A stretch of 64,000 bases of DNA from Phaeovulum molybdatiresistens (GCF_023544865.1 NZ_JAMJFX010000005.1:95258-159257); one strand, 5' to 3'. Shown: positions 27,384 to 35,948, counted from the first letter of the stretch. Notes: generated by a model not told the origin, from the sequence alone. Numbers and translations are program-made.

Positions 27384-28373
27384 TCACTCGACCGGGCAGG
27401 TGTTGTCGGTCATGTAATCATGAACCTTGATCTCGCCGGAAACGATGCGGGCGGTGGCTTCGTCCAGCGCGGCCTTCATGTCATCGGTCACAAGCGCTGC
27501 ATTGTTGTCATCCAGCGCATAGCCGACGCCTTCCTTGGCAAGGTCCATCACCTCAAGGCCCAGCGTCATCTCGGTGCCGGCCATGAACGCCTCATAGACG
27601 GAGTTGTCGACGCGCTTGACCATCGAGGTCAGCACTTTGCCCGGGTGCAGGTGGTTCTGGTTGCTGTCCACGCCGATCGACAGGATGCCCTCATCCGCGG
27701 CGGCCTGCAGCACACCGATGCCGGTGCCGCCTGCTGCGGCATAGACCACATCGGCCCCCTGGCTGATCTGCGCCTTGGTCAGTTCGGCGCCCTTCACCGG
27801 GTCATTCCAGGCCGCGGGCGTGGTGCCGGTCATGTTCTGGATGACCTTGGCATCGGGATTGGCGGCCTTGACGCCCTGCACATAGCCGCAGGCGAATTTA
27901 CGGATCAGCGGAATGTCCATCCCGCCGATGAAGCCCACGGTGCCAGATTTCGACGCCATCGCCGCCATCATGCCCACCAGGTAGGATCCCTGTTCCTCGG
28001 TGAAGACGACCGATTTCACGTTGGGCTGGTCCACGACCATGTCGATGATCGCGAATTTGGTATCCGGGTAATCCGGCGCGACGGTGTTCAGAACATCGCC
28101 AAAGGCAAAGCCGGTCATCACGATCGGATTCGACCCCGATTCCGCCAACCGGCGCAGGGCCTGTTCACGCTGCGCCTCGGATTGCATTTCCAGTTCCTTG
28201 TAGGAACCGCCGGTTTCCTGCACCCAGCGCTGCGCGCCGTTATAAGCCGCCTCGTTGAAGGATTTATCAAATTTGCCGCCAAGATCATAGACAAGCGCCG
28301 GATCGGCCAAGGCCGCGCCGCTGCAAAGCGCCAGCGTGGCTGCCGCGCCAAGAAACTGTTTCATCAGGGTCAT
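27384..28373 (-). CDS. BMP family periplasmic nucleoside-binding protein
   Basis: A 329-residue protein with signal peptide (MTLMKQFLGAAATLALCSGAALA) and the BMP-family features: DLGGKFDKSFNEAAYNGAQR, FIGGMDIPLIRKFACGYVQGVKAAN, DVVYAAAGGTGIGVLQAA and IGVDSNQN. There is no lipobox cysteine at the cleavage point, so it is a soluble periplasmic protein. It is the first gene of the operon with ATPase, two permeases and PNP, which fits purine nucleoside uptake. The start at 28373 follows GGGAGTAAGCG; ATG 28364 is an alternative. Confidence 0.92.
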   Translation of the reverse strand: MTLMKQFLGAAATLALCSGAALADPALVYDLGGKFDKSFNEAAYNGAQRWVQETGGSYKELEMQSEAQREQALRRLAESGSNPIVMTGFAFGDVLNTVAPDYPDTKFAIIDMVVDQPNVKSVVFTEEQGSYLVGMMAAMASKSGTVGFIGGMDIPLIRKFACGYVQGVKAANPDAKVIQNMTGTTPAAWNDPVKGAELTKAQISQGADVVYAAAGGTGIGVLQAAADEGILSIGVDSNQNHLHPGKVLTSMVKRVDNSVYEAFMAGTEMTLGLEVMDLAKEGVGYALDDNNAALVTDDMKAALDEATARIVSGEIKVHDYMTDNTCPVE

Positions 28374-28446
28374 CGCTTACTCCCGGTCGATGTGCGGCAC
28401 CCCTGCGGGCGCCCGTTGGCGGGCAAAAGACCCGCGGACCATTGGA

Positions 28447-28475
28447 ATTAGGGCCGAGACGGGCGGGGCGGTCAA
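28447..28475 (-). promoter_or_regulatory. Probable promoter of the nucleoside uptake operon
   Basis: On the minus strand TTGACC (28470-28475) is followed after 17 bases by CCTAAT (28447-28452). It lies about 75 bases ahead of the binding-protein start and within the gap to rimI. No purine riboswitch fold is apparent between it and the start. Confidence 0.45.
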
Positions 28476-28526
28476 GCGCGATTTTTGCCGCGCCACCCGC
28501 TTGTTAGGCGAAATTTGTCCAGCCGG

Positions 28527-28961
28527 TCAGGCGCCCGCGCCGTCAAGCGCCAGCGTCAGCACCAGCGCATCTTCGGCCCGGCCGTCGGGATGGCGGTAAT
28601 AGCCGCGCCGCCGCCCGGCCGCCTGCCAGCCACAGGCGGCGTAAAGCGCACGGGCCGGTTCATTGCCCTCGGCCACCTCCAGGAACGCACTTTGTGCGCC
28701 CCTTGCGCGCGCCTCGGCGGCGAATTGCGCCACAAGCGCGCGACCGCTGCCCTGACGACGCGCCAGCGGATCGACGGCGACGGTCAGCAATTCCGCCTCG
28801 CCCGCAATCACGCGGCCCAGAAGAACCCCCGACGATTCGGTCAGCAGAAAGGCACCGGGCGCGGCCAGCAGGCCGGCGAATTCCGCCGCCGTCCAGGGCC
28901 GCGGCGTGACAAAGCAGCGCGCATGCAGCGCGGCAAGATCGTCGGGGGTCATGCTAGCCAA
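28527..28961 (-). CDS. rimI: Ribosomal-protein-alanine N-acetyltransferase RimI
   Basis: A 144-residue GNAT acetyltransferase that modifies the N-terminal alanine of S18 in other bacteria. The acetyl-CoA loop is RRQGSGRAL, preceded by ELLTVAVDPLA and followed by FLEVAEGNEPARALYAACGW, the pattern of RimI. It overlaps tsaB by 8 bases. The rimI-tsaB pairing is common and supports the name over other GNATs. Confidence 0.88.
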   Translation of the reverse strand: MASMTPDDLAALHARCFVTPRPWTAAEFAGLLAAPGAFLLTESSGVLLGRVIAGEAELLTVAVDPLARRQGSGRALVAQFAAEARARGAQSAFLEVAEGNEPARALYAACGWQAAGRRRGYYRHPDGRAEDALVLTLALDGAGA

Positions 28962-29607
28962 GAATCACCGGGGGCGGGTCAGACGGCGGCGCCGCATCCG
29001 CCCCGCGCAGATAAAGCGGCGCCGGGCGGGCACCGGGCGCGCCGCGCCGCAAAAGGGCCTCGCGGGCGATCGCCTCGGCCAGGGGCATGACCGGGCCCAG
29101 AACATGCGCCCCGCGCAGATGCGCCGCCGCGATCGCCGCCGCGGTCCCCGTCACCACCTGCCCCTTCAGGACCGCCGGCAGATCGGCCAGCGCGGCCAGC
29201 GCGGGCGGGCTGGTGCCGTCATCGGTGAAATGCTGCCAATAGACCATGTCGCGCCGGGCATCCTCGATCACCGCGATGGGGCGCGGCTGGCCCAGCGCCC
29301 GCGCCTCCAGCGTGCTGACGCCCACCGCGGGAATGCCCAGCGCCAGCGCAAGACCCCGCGCCGCGGCCACTGCGATACGCACGCCGGTGAAATTGCCCGG
29401 GCCAATCCCCACGCCCAGCACCGCAAGATCGCGCCAGCCGATCCCGGCCTCGGCCAGCATCTCTTCCATCATCGGCATCAGCCGTTCGGCCTGTCCCTTG
29501 GACATTTCCTCCAGCTGGGCCGCGATCAGGCGGTCGCCGGCAAGCAAAGCGGCCGCGCAATGCGCGGCCGATGTGTCAAAGCCCAGGATCAGCGGTTCAG
29601 CCGGCAA
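28954..29607 (-). CDS. tsaB: tRNA threonylcarbamoyladenosine biosynthesis protein TsaB
   Basis: A 217-residue protein of the ASKHA fold. ILGFDTSAAHCAAALL at the N-terminus and the hallmark GIGPGNFTGVRIAVAAARGLALAL identify TsaB. It is the scaffold partner of TsaD and TsaE in making t6A37 in tRNAs reading ANN codons. It overlaps the Nfu gene upstream by 11 bases and rimI downstream by 8, so the three form one unit. Confidence 0.93.
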   Translation of the reverse strand: MPAEPLILGFDTSAAHCAAALLAGDRLIAAQLEEMSKGQAERLMPMMEEMLAEAGIGWRDLAVLGVGIGPGNFTGVRIAVAAARGLALALGIPAVGVSTLEARALGQPRPIAVIEDARRDMVYWQHFTDDGTSPPALAALADLPAVLKGQVVTGTAAAIAAAHLRGAHVLGPVMPLAEAIAREALLRRGAPGARPAPLYLRGADAAPPSDPPPVILG

Positions 29608-30160
29608 CAGGGCGAACCTCGGTCACCTCGGGGATGTAGTGGCGCAGCAGGTTCTCGATCCCCATTTTCAGCGTCAGGGTCGAGGACGGGCAGCCCGCGC
29701 AGGCGCCCTGCATGTGCAGATAGACGACACCGCGTTCAAATCCGTGGAAGGTGATATCGCCGCCATCCTGCGCCACAGCAGGGCGGACGCGGGTGTCCAG
29801 CAGTTCCTTGATCTGCGCGACAATCGCCGCATCCGGGCCGGAATGTTCGGCATGGCCGCCCGCGGCCTTTCCCTCACCTTCCATCACCGGGGCGCCGGAT
29901 TGGTAATGTTCCATGATCGCGCCCAGAATGGCGGGCTTGGCATGGTCCCATTCGGTCGCGGCATCCTTGGTCACCGTCACGAAATCGGACCCGAAGAACA
30001 CAGCCGTGACACCCGGAACCGCAAAGATGCGACGCGCCAAGGGCGATTTCGTCGCCGCCTCGGCCGAAGGGAAATCGGCGGTGCCAGCATCAAGCACGGT
30101 CTGGCCGGGCAGGAATTTCAACGTGGCGGGGTTCGGCGTGGACTCGGTCTGGATGAACAT
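29597..30160 (-). CDS. NifU/Nfu-type iron-sulfur cluster carrier
   Basis: A 187-residue protein with an Nfu N-terminal domain (MFIQTESTPNPATLKFLPG) and a C-terminal NifU-like domain holding the cluster-binding CAGCPSS motif near residue 152. Such proteins hand [4Fe-4S] clusters to target enzymes. The length matches the two-domain Nfu group of alphaproteobacteria and mitochondria. It leads a coupled unit with tsaB and rimI. Confidence 0.93.
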   Translation of the reverse strand: MFIQTESTPNPATLKFLPGQTVLDAGTADFPSAEAATKSPLARRIFAVPGVTAVFFGSDFVTVTKDAATEWDHAKPAILGAIMEHYQSGAPVMEGEGKAAGGHAEHSGPDAAIVAQIKELLDTRVRPAVAQDGGDITFHGFERGVVYLHMQGACAGCPSSTLTLKMGIENLLRHYIPEVTEVRPVAG

Positions 30161-30241
30161 GGCGCGCTCCTTGGTCAGGGCACAGATATGCGCCTGCCTC
30201 CCCCCATAGTCAAGTTTGGAACCGTTCTAAACCCGTGACGA

Positions 30242-30697
30242 TCAGGTGATCGCCTCCAGCCGCTCTTTCGACATTTCGCCCGGGACGATGGTCACCGGAC
30301 AGGGCAGATTGCCCGAATTGCGGCTAAGCTGCGTGACCAGCGGCCCGGGCCCGGATTTGTCGGTGCCCGCCCCAAGGACCAGAACGCCGATCTCGGGATC
30401 GGCACGAATCACGTCCAGGATTTCGGTGACGGGCTCGCCTTCACGGATGATCAGATCCGGGTCGACGCCCTGCTTGTCGCGCATCCATTTGGCAAAGACC
30501 TCAAAATGCGCCTCGATCCGTTCGCGGGCTTCGGCACGCATGATTTCGGCCACGCCGATCCAGTGCTGGAATTCCTCGGGCGGGATCACCGACAGGATCG
30601 TGACCCCCCCGCCAGTATGTGCCGCGCGCATCGCCGCAAAGCGCATCGCATTCAGGCATTCGCGGGTGTCATCCAGCACCACCAGGAACTTGCGCAT
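30242..30697 (-). CDS. Universal stress protein (UspA domain)
   Basis: A 151-residue single-domain Usp. The first strand MRKFLVVLDDTRECLNAMRFA, ILSVIPP, and the C-terminal VLGAG-TDKSGPGPLVTQLSRNSGNLPCPVTIVPG region agree with the family. The nucleotide-binding G-x2-G-x9-G(S/T) signature is only loosely matched by GAGTDKSGPGPLVTQLSRNSG, so ATP binding is not certain. The start at 30697 is set by the first strand; upstream codons to 30766 add no fold. Confidence 0.85.
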   Translation of the reverse strand: MRKFLVVLDDTRECLNAMRFAAMRAAHTGGGVTILSVIPPEEFQHWIGVAEIMRAEARERIEAHFEVFAKWMRDKQGVDPDLIIREGEPVTEILDVIRADPEIGVLVLGAGTDKSGPGPLVTQLSRNSGNLPCPVTIVPGEMSKERLEAIT

Positions 30698-30781
30698 CCT
30701 ATCCCCCCTTGACCGCGCGATCATGGCCGAAGGGGCCGGGGTTTGGCAACCGTTCCGCGTGGGCAAGCCGGCATGTGCAGG

Positions 30782-31648
30782 TCACAGCGGCTCGGACGCG
30801 GCCCAGTCCCAATAGAGATGCCGCACGCGCGCGGTCATCGGCCCCGGGCCGTAGCGCACATCATCAAAGGCCTGCACCGGCGTAACCTTGGCGAAATTGC
30901 CCGACAGGAAGACCTCATCCGCGGTGCGGAAATCCTGCAGCGTCAGGACCGTCTCATGCACCTCGACGCCAGCGGCGCGCAGGTTGGCGATGTGGCGCGC
31001 GCGGGTGATGCCGGACAGGAAGGTGCCATTGGCGATCGGGGTAAAGACGACACCGTCCTTGACCATGAAGACATTGGCCGTCGCGCTTTCGGCGACATTG
31101 CCCATCGCATCCTGCACCAGGGCATTGCCGAACCCCTTGCGCCGCGCCTCGACCAGCATCCGCGCGTTGTTGGGGTAAAGGCAACCGGCCTTGGCATTGC
31201 AGACATTGTCGGCCAGCACGGGACGGCGGAACTGCGTCGTGGTCAGCGTGGTGGCCACATCGGGCGCGGGCATGGCGACCTCTTCCAGGCACAGGGCAAA
31301 GCCCGTCACCCCTTCCAGCGGCGCCACGCCCAGATCCGACCCGTGGATCGCCCAATACATCGGGCGCACATAAACCGCCGCGCCGGTGGCATAGCGGCGC
31401 AGACCTTCGCGGGCGATCTCGACCATCGTCGCGGGGTCGACCGTCGGCGTGATCATCAACGCCTCGGCCGAGCGGTTCACCCGGGCGCAATGGGCGGCAA
31501 GATCGGGCACCAGGCCATCGAACATCCGCGCCCCGTCAAAGACCGAAGAGCCCTGCCAGATGCCGTGATCGGCCGCGCGCATCACGGGGATGTCGCCTTC
31601 ATGCCAGGTGCCGTCAAACCAGGTGCGGATATTCTTGCCAAATGCCAT
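30782..31648 (-). CDS. ilvE: Branched-chain amino acid aminotransferase
   Basis: A 288-residue PLP-dependent class IV aminotransferase that performs the last step of Val, Leu and Ile synthesis and the first of their breakdown. It starts with TWFDGTWHEGD and has GSSVFDGARMF. The Lys of NAKAGCLYPNNARMLVEARRKG is a likely Schiff-base residue, and NVFMVKDGVVFTP follows. Length and motifs fit the short IlvE group of alphaproteobacteria; D-amino acid aminotransferases are related but less similar in the substrate loops. Confidence 0.88.
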   Translation of the reverse strand: MAFGKNIRTWFDGTWHEGDIPVMRAADHGIWQGSSVFDGARMFDGLVPDLAAHCARVNRSAEALMITPTVDPATMVEIAREGLRRYATGAAVYVRPMYWAIHGSDLGVAPLEGVTGFALCLEEVAMPAPDVATTLTTTQFRRPVLADNVCNAKAGCLYPNNARMLVEARRKGFGNALVQDAMGNVAESATANVFMVKDGVVFTPIANGTFLSGITRARHIANLRAAGVEVHETVLTLQDFRTADEVFLSGNFAKVTPVQAFDDVRYGPGPMTARVRHLYWDWAASEPL

Positions 31649-31718
31649 GATGCCTGCCTTTCAAAGATGCGCCATCCTAAGCGCAGCCCCAAGCGGGGCG
31701 CAAGCGGTGGGCGGGTAA

Positions 31719-31740
31719 GCCTCCGGCGGGGATATTTGGG
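31719..31740 (-). repeat. Dispersed repeat, copy 1 (downstream of helicase gene)
   Basis: GCCTCCGGCGGGGATATTTGGG, split as GCCTCCGGCGGG-GATATTTGGG, recurs almost unchanged at 33364-33386. It lies 14 bases behind the stop of the minus-strand helicase gene. Here the inverted arm seen in copy 2 is missing. Confidence 0.6.
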
Positions 31741-31753
31741 CAAAGCCGAAGGA

Positions 31754-33289
31754 TCAGTCTTCCTCGGCCTCCAGCCGAAGCGGCGCGGGACCACCGATCA
31801 GATCATCCGTCGAAAGCGGCGCCGAGGGCCGGGCCAGCCGCGCGCGGGTGACCCAGAACAAGCGATGTTCGGCCCGCGTGATCGCCACATAGGCCAGGCG
31901 CTTCCACAGCGGGATGCCGGCCTCGCTGCGCCCGGCGCGGAAGGCGGCATAGATATCGGGGGCAAAGACCTGCACGTTTTCCCATTGCGAGCCCTGCGCC
32001 TTGTGAATGGTCACCGCGGCGCCATGCAAGAAAGCCGCCCCCATGCGCGCGGCATAGGGGATGAAGGGTTCTTCCTCATCAGGCAGTTCGATCTTGATGA
32101 TCGAGGCCGCCGACAGCCGCGGCTCTTCCCCACCCATCACATGCAGGCGCGAAAAGCCGGGCTTCTTGCCGGGGCCCAGATAGATTACCTGCGCCCCCTT
32201 GATCAGGCCGCGGGCCTCAAGGTCGATGCGCTTCTTGCGATGCTTCACCGGCAGCTCGATCCCGTCACAGATCAGGGGCTCGCCGGGCAGCAGCTGATCG
32301 GCGGGGGCGTGATGGGCGGCGCGAAAGGCCTGGATCAGGCGGATGCGGGTTGCGTTGCGCCAGACCAGAACGGGGCTGCGCGCCATCAGATCGCTTTCGA
32401 CCCGTTCGGCCCAGACAACGCGCGGATCGCGGCGCGCGGCCTGTTCTATCATCCGCTCAAAGGCCTCGAAGGTCAGGCTTTCATCGGCCAGGGCATGGGC
32501 CAGATCAAGGATCGGGTTGTCCTCGGCCTGGCGGTGGATGCGGTGCAGCACCAGCTTGCTCTTCTCGGGCAGGCGTTCGAACATCATCTGCCCGGACTGG
32601 TTCACCGGCGCCAGCTGCGCGGGATCGCCAAACAGGATCAGGGTCGAAAAGATCTCGCGCAGGTCATCGAACTGACGTTCGTCCAGCATCGAGGCTTCGT
32701 CGATGAAGCCAATGTCCAGCGGGTCTTCGCGCCGCTTCCAGCCGCGAATGAAATCCGACCCGCGCAACCCCGCCGAGGCCAGCGCAGCCGGGATCGACTT
32801 GACCTGTTCATAAAAGGCGCGGGCCCGGTCCAGCGCCTCTTCGGTCAGGCCCTGAATGCCCAGAAGATCGACCTTGGGCCGATCACCCTGCCCCGCCAGC
32901 CATTCGGCGATGCGTTCATATTCGGGGTCGTAAAGCGGGGTATAAAGAATGCGGTGGATCGTCGTGGCCGGAACGCCACGCCCACGCAGCACCGAGGCAG
33001 CCTTGTTCGTCGGCGCCAGAATCGCAAGCGTGCGGCGGTCCTTGCGCTTGCGGCCTTCGAAATCGCCCGAAACGATGTCCACGCCGGCAGCCTCAAGCGC
33101 CTTGAACAGGGCGGCCAGCAGCATGGTCTTGCCCGACCCGGCCTTGCCGATCACCGCCAGCACACGACTGTCGCCGCTATCCGGGCCCAGCGTCCCCTCC
33201 AGCAGGTCGACGCCGGCCTGCGAAAGCGCCTCGGCAACACGGTCCCAGGCTTCGGCCTGATCATCGGAGAAGGTTAGGGCGGTGGTCAT
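31754..33289 (-). CDS. ATP-dependent DNA helicase (superfamily 1, RecD2-like)
   Basis: A 511-residue SF1 helicase. Motif I GKAGSGKT is at residues 48-55, motif Ia LAPTNKAA follows, motif II is FIDEASML, motif III LFGDPAQLAPV, and the C-terminal VTIHKAQGSQWENV and YVAITRAEHRL are motifs V and VI (UvrD_C_2 type). The absence of the N-terminal helical domain of full RecD2 makes this a compact member. It probably acts 5' to 3' in DNA repair. Single gene, with a repeat copy on each side. Confidence 0.85.
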   Translation of the reverse strand: MTTALTFSDDQAEAWDRVAEALSQAGVDLLEGTLGPDSGDSRVLAVIGKAGSGKTMLLAALFKALEAAGVDIVSGDFEGRKRKDRRTLAILAPTNKAASVLRGRGVPATTIHRILYTPLYDPEYERIAEWLAGQGDRPKVDLLGIQGLTEEALDRARAFYEQVKSIPAALASAGLRGSDFIRGWKRREDPLDIGFIDEASMLDERQFDDLREIFSTLILFGDPAQLAPVNQSGQMMFERLPEKSKLVLHRIHRQAEDNPILDLAHALADESLTFEAFERMIEQAARRDPRVVWAERVESDLMARSPVLVWRNATRIRLIQAFRAAHHAPADQLLPGEPLICDGIELPVKHRKKRIDLEARGLIKGAQVIYLGPGKKPGFSRLHVMGGEEPRLSAASIIKIELPDEEEPFIPYAARMGAAFLHGAAVTIHKAQGSQWENVQVFAPDIYAAFRAGRSEAGIPLWKRLAYVAITRAEHRLFWVTRARLARPSAPLSTDDLIGGPAPLRLEAEED

Positions 33290-33363
33290 GGCGCGACCTT
33301 ACAGGCGGGCCGTGGCAGGCGAAAGGGCCCGCAGGCAGCGCCGCGCCGATGGGTCGTGCGGAA

Positions 33364-33424
33364 GCCTCCGGCGGGAGTATTTGGGGCCAAGAAGAACAGG
33401 GGGCTTCTTCTTGGCCCAAATACT
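33364..33424 (-). terminator. Dispersed repeat copy 2 with 20-bp hairpin, after the mutase gene
   Basis: GCCTCCGGCGGGAGTATTTGGGG starts at 33364. AGTATTTGGGGCCAAGAAGAA (33376-33396) is mirrored by the 20 bases at 33405-33424 with one bulged G. Read leftwards from ecm, which stops at 33438, it makes a very long hairpin; it could serve as terminator for ecm or insulate the helicase gene. Confidence 0.6.
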
Positions 33425-33437
33425 CGGATCCGACGGT

Positions 33438-35411
33438 TCAGGCTGCAAGCGGCCCGGCGTCGACCAGCGCCACGATATCCATCATGATGCGGTTGAGTTC
33501 AAAGTCCTTGGGCGTGTAGACGCGGGCGACGCCAAAGCCCAAAAGCTTCGCAGCATCTTCATCGGGGATGATGCCGCCGACGACGACCGGCACATGACCC
33601 AGCCCGGCGCGGCGCATCCGGTCCATCACCTCTTCGATCAGCGGCAGATGGCTGCCCGACAGGATGGACAGGCCGACGACATGGGCCGCATCGTCCAGGG
33701 CTTGCGACACGATCTGTTCGGGGGTCAGGCGGATGCCTTCGTAGGTGATGTCCATGCCGCAATCGCGGGCACGGAAGGCGATCTGTTCGGCGCCGTTGGA
33801 ATGGCCGTCAAGCCCGGGCTTGCCGACCACGAACTTGAGCCGCCGCCCCAGCCGGGCCGAAACCGCATCGACCGCGGCGCGGATGTCGTCCAGCCCTTCG
33901 GTCTTGTTCGACGGCGCGCGGCTGACGCCGGTGGGCCCGCGGTATTCACCGTGGACCTGGCGCATCACGCCCGCCCATTCGCCGGTGGTCACCCCAGCCT
34001 TGGCCGCCGCAATGGATGGCGGCATGATGTTGGCGCCCGACTGCGCGGCCTCGCGCAGCGCGGCCAGCGCGGCCTCGACGGCCCGTTGGTCGCGGGCGTC
34101 GCGCCAGGCGCGCAGGCGCTCGATCTGATCGGCCTCGACGGCGGGGTCCACGACCATGATGCCGCCATCCCCCGCGGTCAGGGGCGAGGCTTCGCCCTCG
34201 GTCCAGCGGTTCACGCCGACGACAATGGTTTCGTTCGCCTCGATCCGGTTGATGCGCGCGGCGTTCGATTCCACCAGGCGTGATTTCATGTAATCGATCG
34301 CCGCGATCGCACCGCCCATGGAATCGAGCGTTGCCAGTTCCTGGCGCGCGCCTTGCTTCAGATCCTCGACCTTGGCGGTTACGGCGGGGTTGCCGTCGAA
34401 CAGATCGCCATATTCCAGCAGGTCGGTTTCATAGGCCATGATCTGCTGCATCCGCAGCGACCATTGCTGATCCCAGGGGCGCGGCAGGCCCAGCGCCTCG
34501 TTCCAGGCGGGCAGCTGCACGGCGCGGGCGCGGGCGTTCTTGGACAGGGTCACCGCCAGCATCTCGATCAGGATGCGGTAGACGTTGTTTTCCGGCTGCT
34601 GTTCCGTCAGGCCCAGCGAGTTCACCTGCACGCCATAGCGGAAGCGACGGAATTTTTCTTCCTCGATGCCGTAGCGGTCGCGGCAGATTTCGTCCCACAG
34701 CTCGGTGAAGGCGCGCATCTTGCACATCTCGGTCACGAAACGGATGCCCGCGTTCACGAAAAAGCTGATGCGGCCCACCATCGCCGGGAAATCGGCGGCG
34801 GGCACCTTTGTCTTGAGGTCGTCCAGCACCGCGATGCCGGTGGCCAGCGCGAAGGCCAGTTCCTGTTCCGGCGTCGCCCCCGCCTCTTGCAGGTGATAGG
34901 AACAGACGTTCATCGGGTTCCATTTGGGCAGGCTTTGCGCGGTATAGGCCGCCACGTCGGTGATCATCCGCAGGCTGGGCTTGGGCGGGCAGATATACGT
35001 CCCGCGCGAGAGATATTCCTTGATGATGTCGTTCTGCACGGTGCCTTGCAGTTTCGACACATCGGCGCCCTGTTCCTCGGCCACGGCGATATACAGCGAC
35101 AAAAGCCAGGGCGCGGTGGCGTTGATCGTCATCGAGGTATTCATCTGTTCCAGCGGAATATCGCGAAACAGGGTGCGCATGTCGCCCAGATGGCAGACCG
35201 GCACGCCGACCTTGCCGACCTCGCCCCGGGCCAGGACATGGTCGCTGTCATAGCCGGTCTGGGTCGGCAGGTCGAAGGCCACGGACAGGCCCGTCTGCCC
35301 CTTGGACAGGTTGGTCCGATAAAGTTCGTTCGACTTGGCCGCGGTGGAATGGCCGGCATAGGTGCGGAACAGCCAGGGCTTTTCCTTGGCGGGCATGTTG
35401 GTGTCGGTCAT
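33438..35411 (-). CDS. ecm: Ethylmalonyl-CoA mutase (MeaA type)
   Basis: A 657-residue B12-dependent mutase converting ethylmalonyl-CoA to methylsuccinyl-CoA in the ethylmalonyl-CoA pathway. The substrate barrel starts with PWLFRTYAGHSTAAKSNELYR and has SVAFDLPTQTGYDSDH; the C-terminal cobalamin domain carries DGHSNG (the DxHxxG motif) and VVGLSILSGSH, VVVGGIIPDEDA. Methylmalonyl-CoA mutase is the close alternative. MeaA-like length in one chain and the neighbouring ccr gene favour ecm. The start at 35411 is fixed by GGAGGCCGCG. Confidence 0.9.
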   Translation of the reverse strand: MTDTNMPAKEKPWLFRTYAGHSTAAKSNELYRTNLSKGQTGLSVAFDLPTQTGYDSDHVLARGEVGKVGVPVCHLGDMRTLFRDIPLEQMNTSMTINATAPWLLSLYIAVAEEQGADVSKLQGTVQNDIIKEYLSRGTYICPPKPSLRMITDVAAYTAQSLPKWNPMNVCSYHLQEAGATPEQELAFALATGIAVLDDLKTKVPAADFPAMVGRISFFVNAGIRFVTEMCKMRAFTELWDEICRDRYGIEEEKFRRFRYGVQVNSLGLTEQQPENNVYRILIEMLAVTLSKNARARAVQLPAWNEALGLPRPWDQQWSLRMQQIMAYETDLLEYGDLFDGNPAVTAKVEDLKQGARQELATLDSMGGAIAAIDYMKSRLVESNAARINRIEANETIVVGVNRWTEGEASPLTAGDGGIMVVDPAVEADQIERLRAWRDARDQRAVEAALAALREAAQSGANIMPPSIAAAKAGVTTGEWAGVMRQVHGEYRGPTGVSRAPSNKTEGLDDIRAAVDAVSARLGRRLKFVVGKPGLDGHSNGAEQIAFRARDCGMDITYEGIRLTPEQIVSQALDDAAHVVGLSILSGSHLPLIEEVMDRMRRAGLGHVPVVVGGIIPDEDAAKLLGFGVARVYTPKDFELNRIMMDIVALVDAGPLAA

Positions 35412-35434
35412 CGCGGCCTCCGAATCCTGAAATC

Positions 35435-35447
35435 GCAACAATATTGC
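35435..35447. promoter_or_regulatory. GCAACAATATTGC palindromic element in the ecm leader
   Basis: GCAA and TTGC face each other around 5 bases, just downstream of the -10 of the ecm promoter. The CGCAAYAAT part recurs in the ccr promoter. It is a candidate operator for common control of the pathway. Confidence 0.35.
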
Positions 35448-35458
35448 GGCTGCCTGGC

Positions 35459-35487
35459 ATTTAGGTGAAAGAATGTGTCGCTGTCAA
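35459..35487 (-). promoter_or_regulatory. Probable ecm promoter
   Basis: On the minus strand a perfect TTGACA (35482-35487) is followed after 17 bases by CTAAAT (35459-35464). It is about 50 bases from the ecm start. Confidence 0.5.
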
Positions 35488-35565
35488 TTCGCTGCGCTGC
35501 GGCGCAGGTAACCAGCCATCCGGTCCGCTCTTGCCTTGGCGCGCGACCCAAGGGAAAACAATTTG

Positions 35566-35587
35566 CCCGGCGCTGTGCCGGGTTTTT
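35566..35587 (+). terminator. Terminator-like hairpin in the leader of the small secreted protein gene
   Basis: CCCGGC and GCCGGG pair around GCTGT and are followed by TTTTT, only 15 bases before the ATG at 35603. It may end a short leader RNA, act as attenuator, or protect the mRNA. Confidence 0.5.
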
Positions 35588-35602
35588 GTAGGACCACTGA
35601 AG

Positions 35603-35932
35603 ATGCGTTTTGGTATGACAACGGCCCTGACCGCAGCGGTAATGGCTGTTACATTTGCACTGCCGGCTTCGGCCAAGGATCGCCGGGTCGAGGTGATCAA
35701 CAACACCGGTTACACGATCGTGGAATTTTACGGATCGAACACCGGCACCACGAATTGGGAAGAGGACATTCTGGGCGTTGATGTCCTGCCCCCCGGCGAT
35801 TCGGTCTTGATCGATTTCAACGACGGGTCGGACTATTGCATGTTCGACATGAAGATCGTGTTCGAGGATGGCGACGTGCTGGTCGAGGAGGGGCTTGATA
35901 CCTGCACCACCGAGAGCTTCACGCTCGAATAA
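35603..35932 (+). CDS. Small secreted protein of unknown function
   Basis: A 109-residue protein with a signal peptide (MRFGMTTALTAAVMAVTFALPASA, cut before KDRR). The mature part is acidic: VEVINNTGYTIVEFYGSNTGTTNWEEDILG, then a region with two Cys (DYCMFDMK and LDTCTTES) that could form a disulfide in the periplasm. The start at 35603 lies after GAAG only, a weak ribosome-binding site; frames upstream lack a signal peptide. I do not recognise the family. It lies between ecm and ccr, which read away from it, and has its own terminator. Confidence 0.75.
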   Translation: MRFGMTTALTAAVMAVTFALPASAKDRRVEVINNTGYTIVEFYGSNTGTTNWEEDILGVDVLPPGDSVLIDFNDGSDYCMFDMKIVFEDGDVLVEEGLDTCTTESFTLE

Positions 35933-35948
35933 TCGCCACCCGGCGAGG

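Noticed and set aside
30743..33277. Long plus-strand open frame of 844 codons opposite ilvE and the helicase gene
   Set aside because: Antisense shadow: the minus-strand frames carry complete enzyme motifs, the plus-strand frame none.
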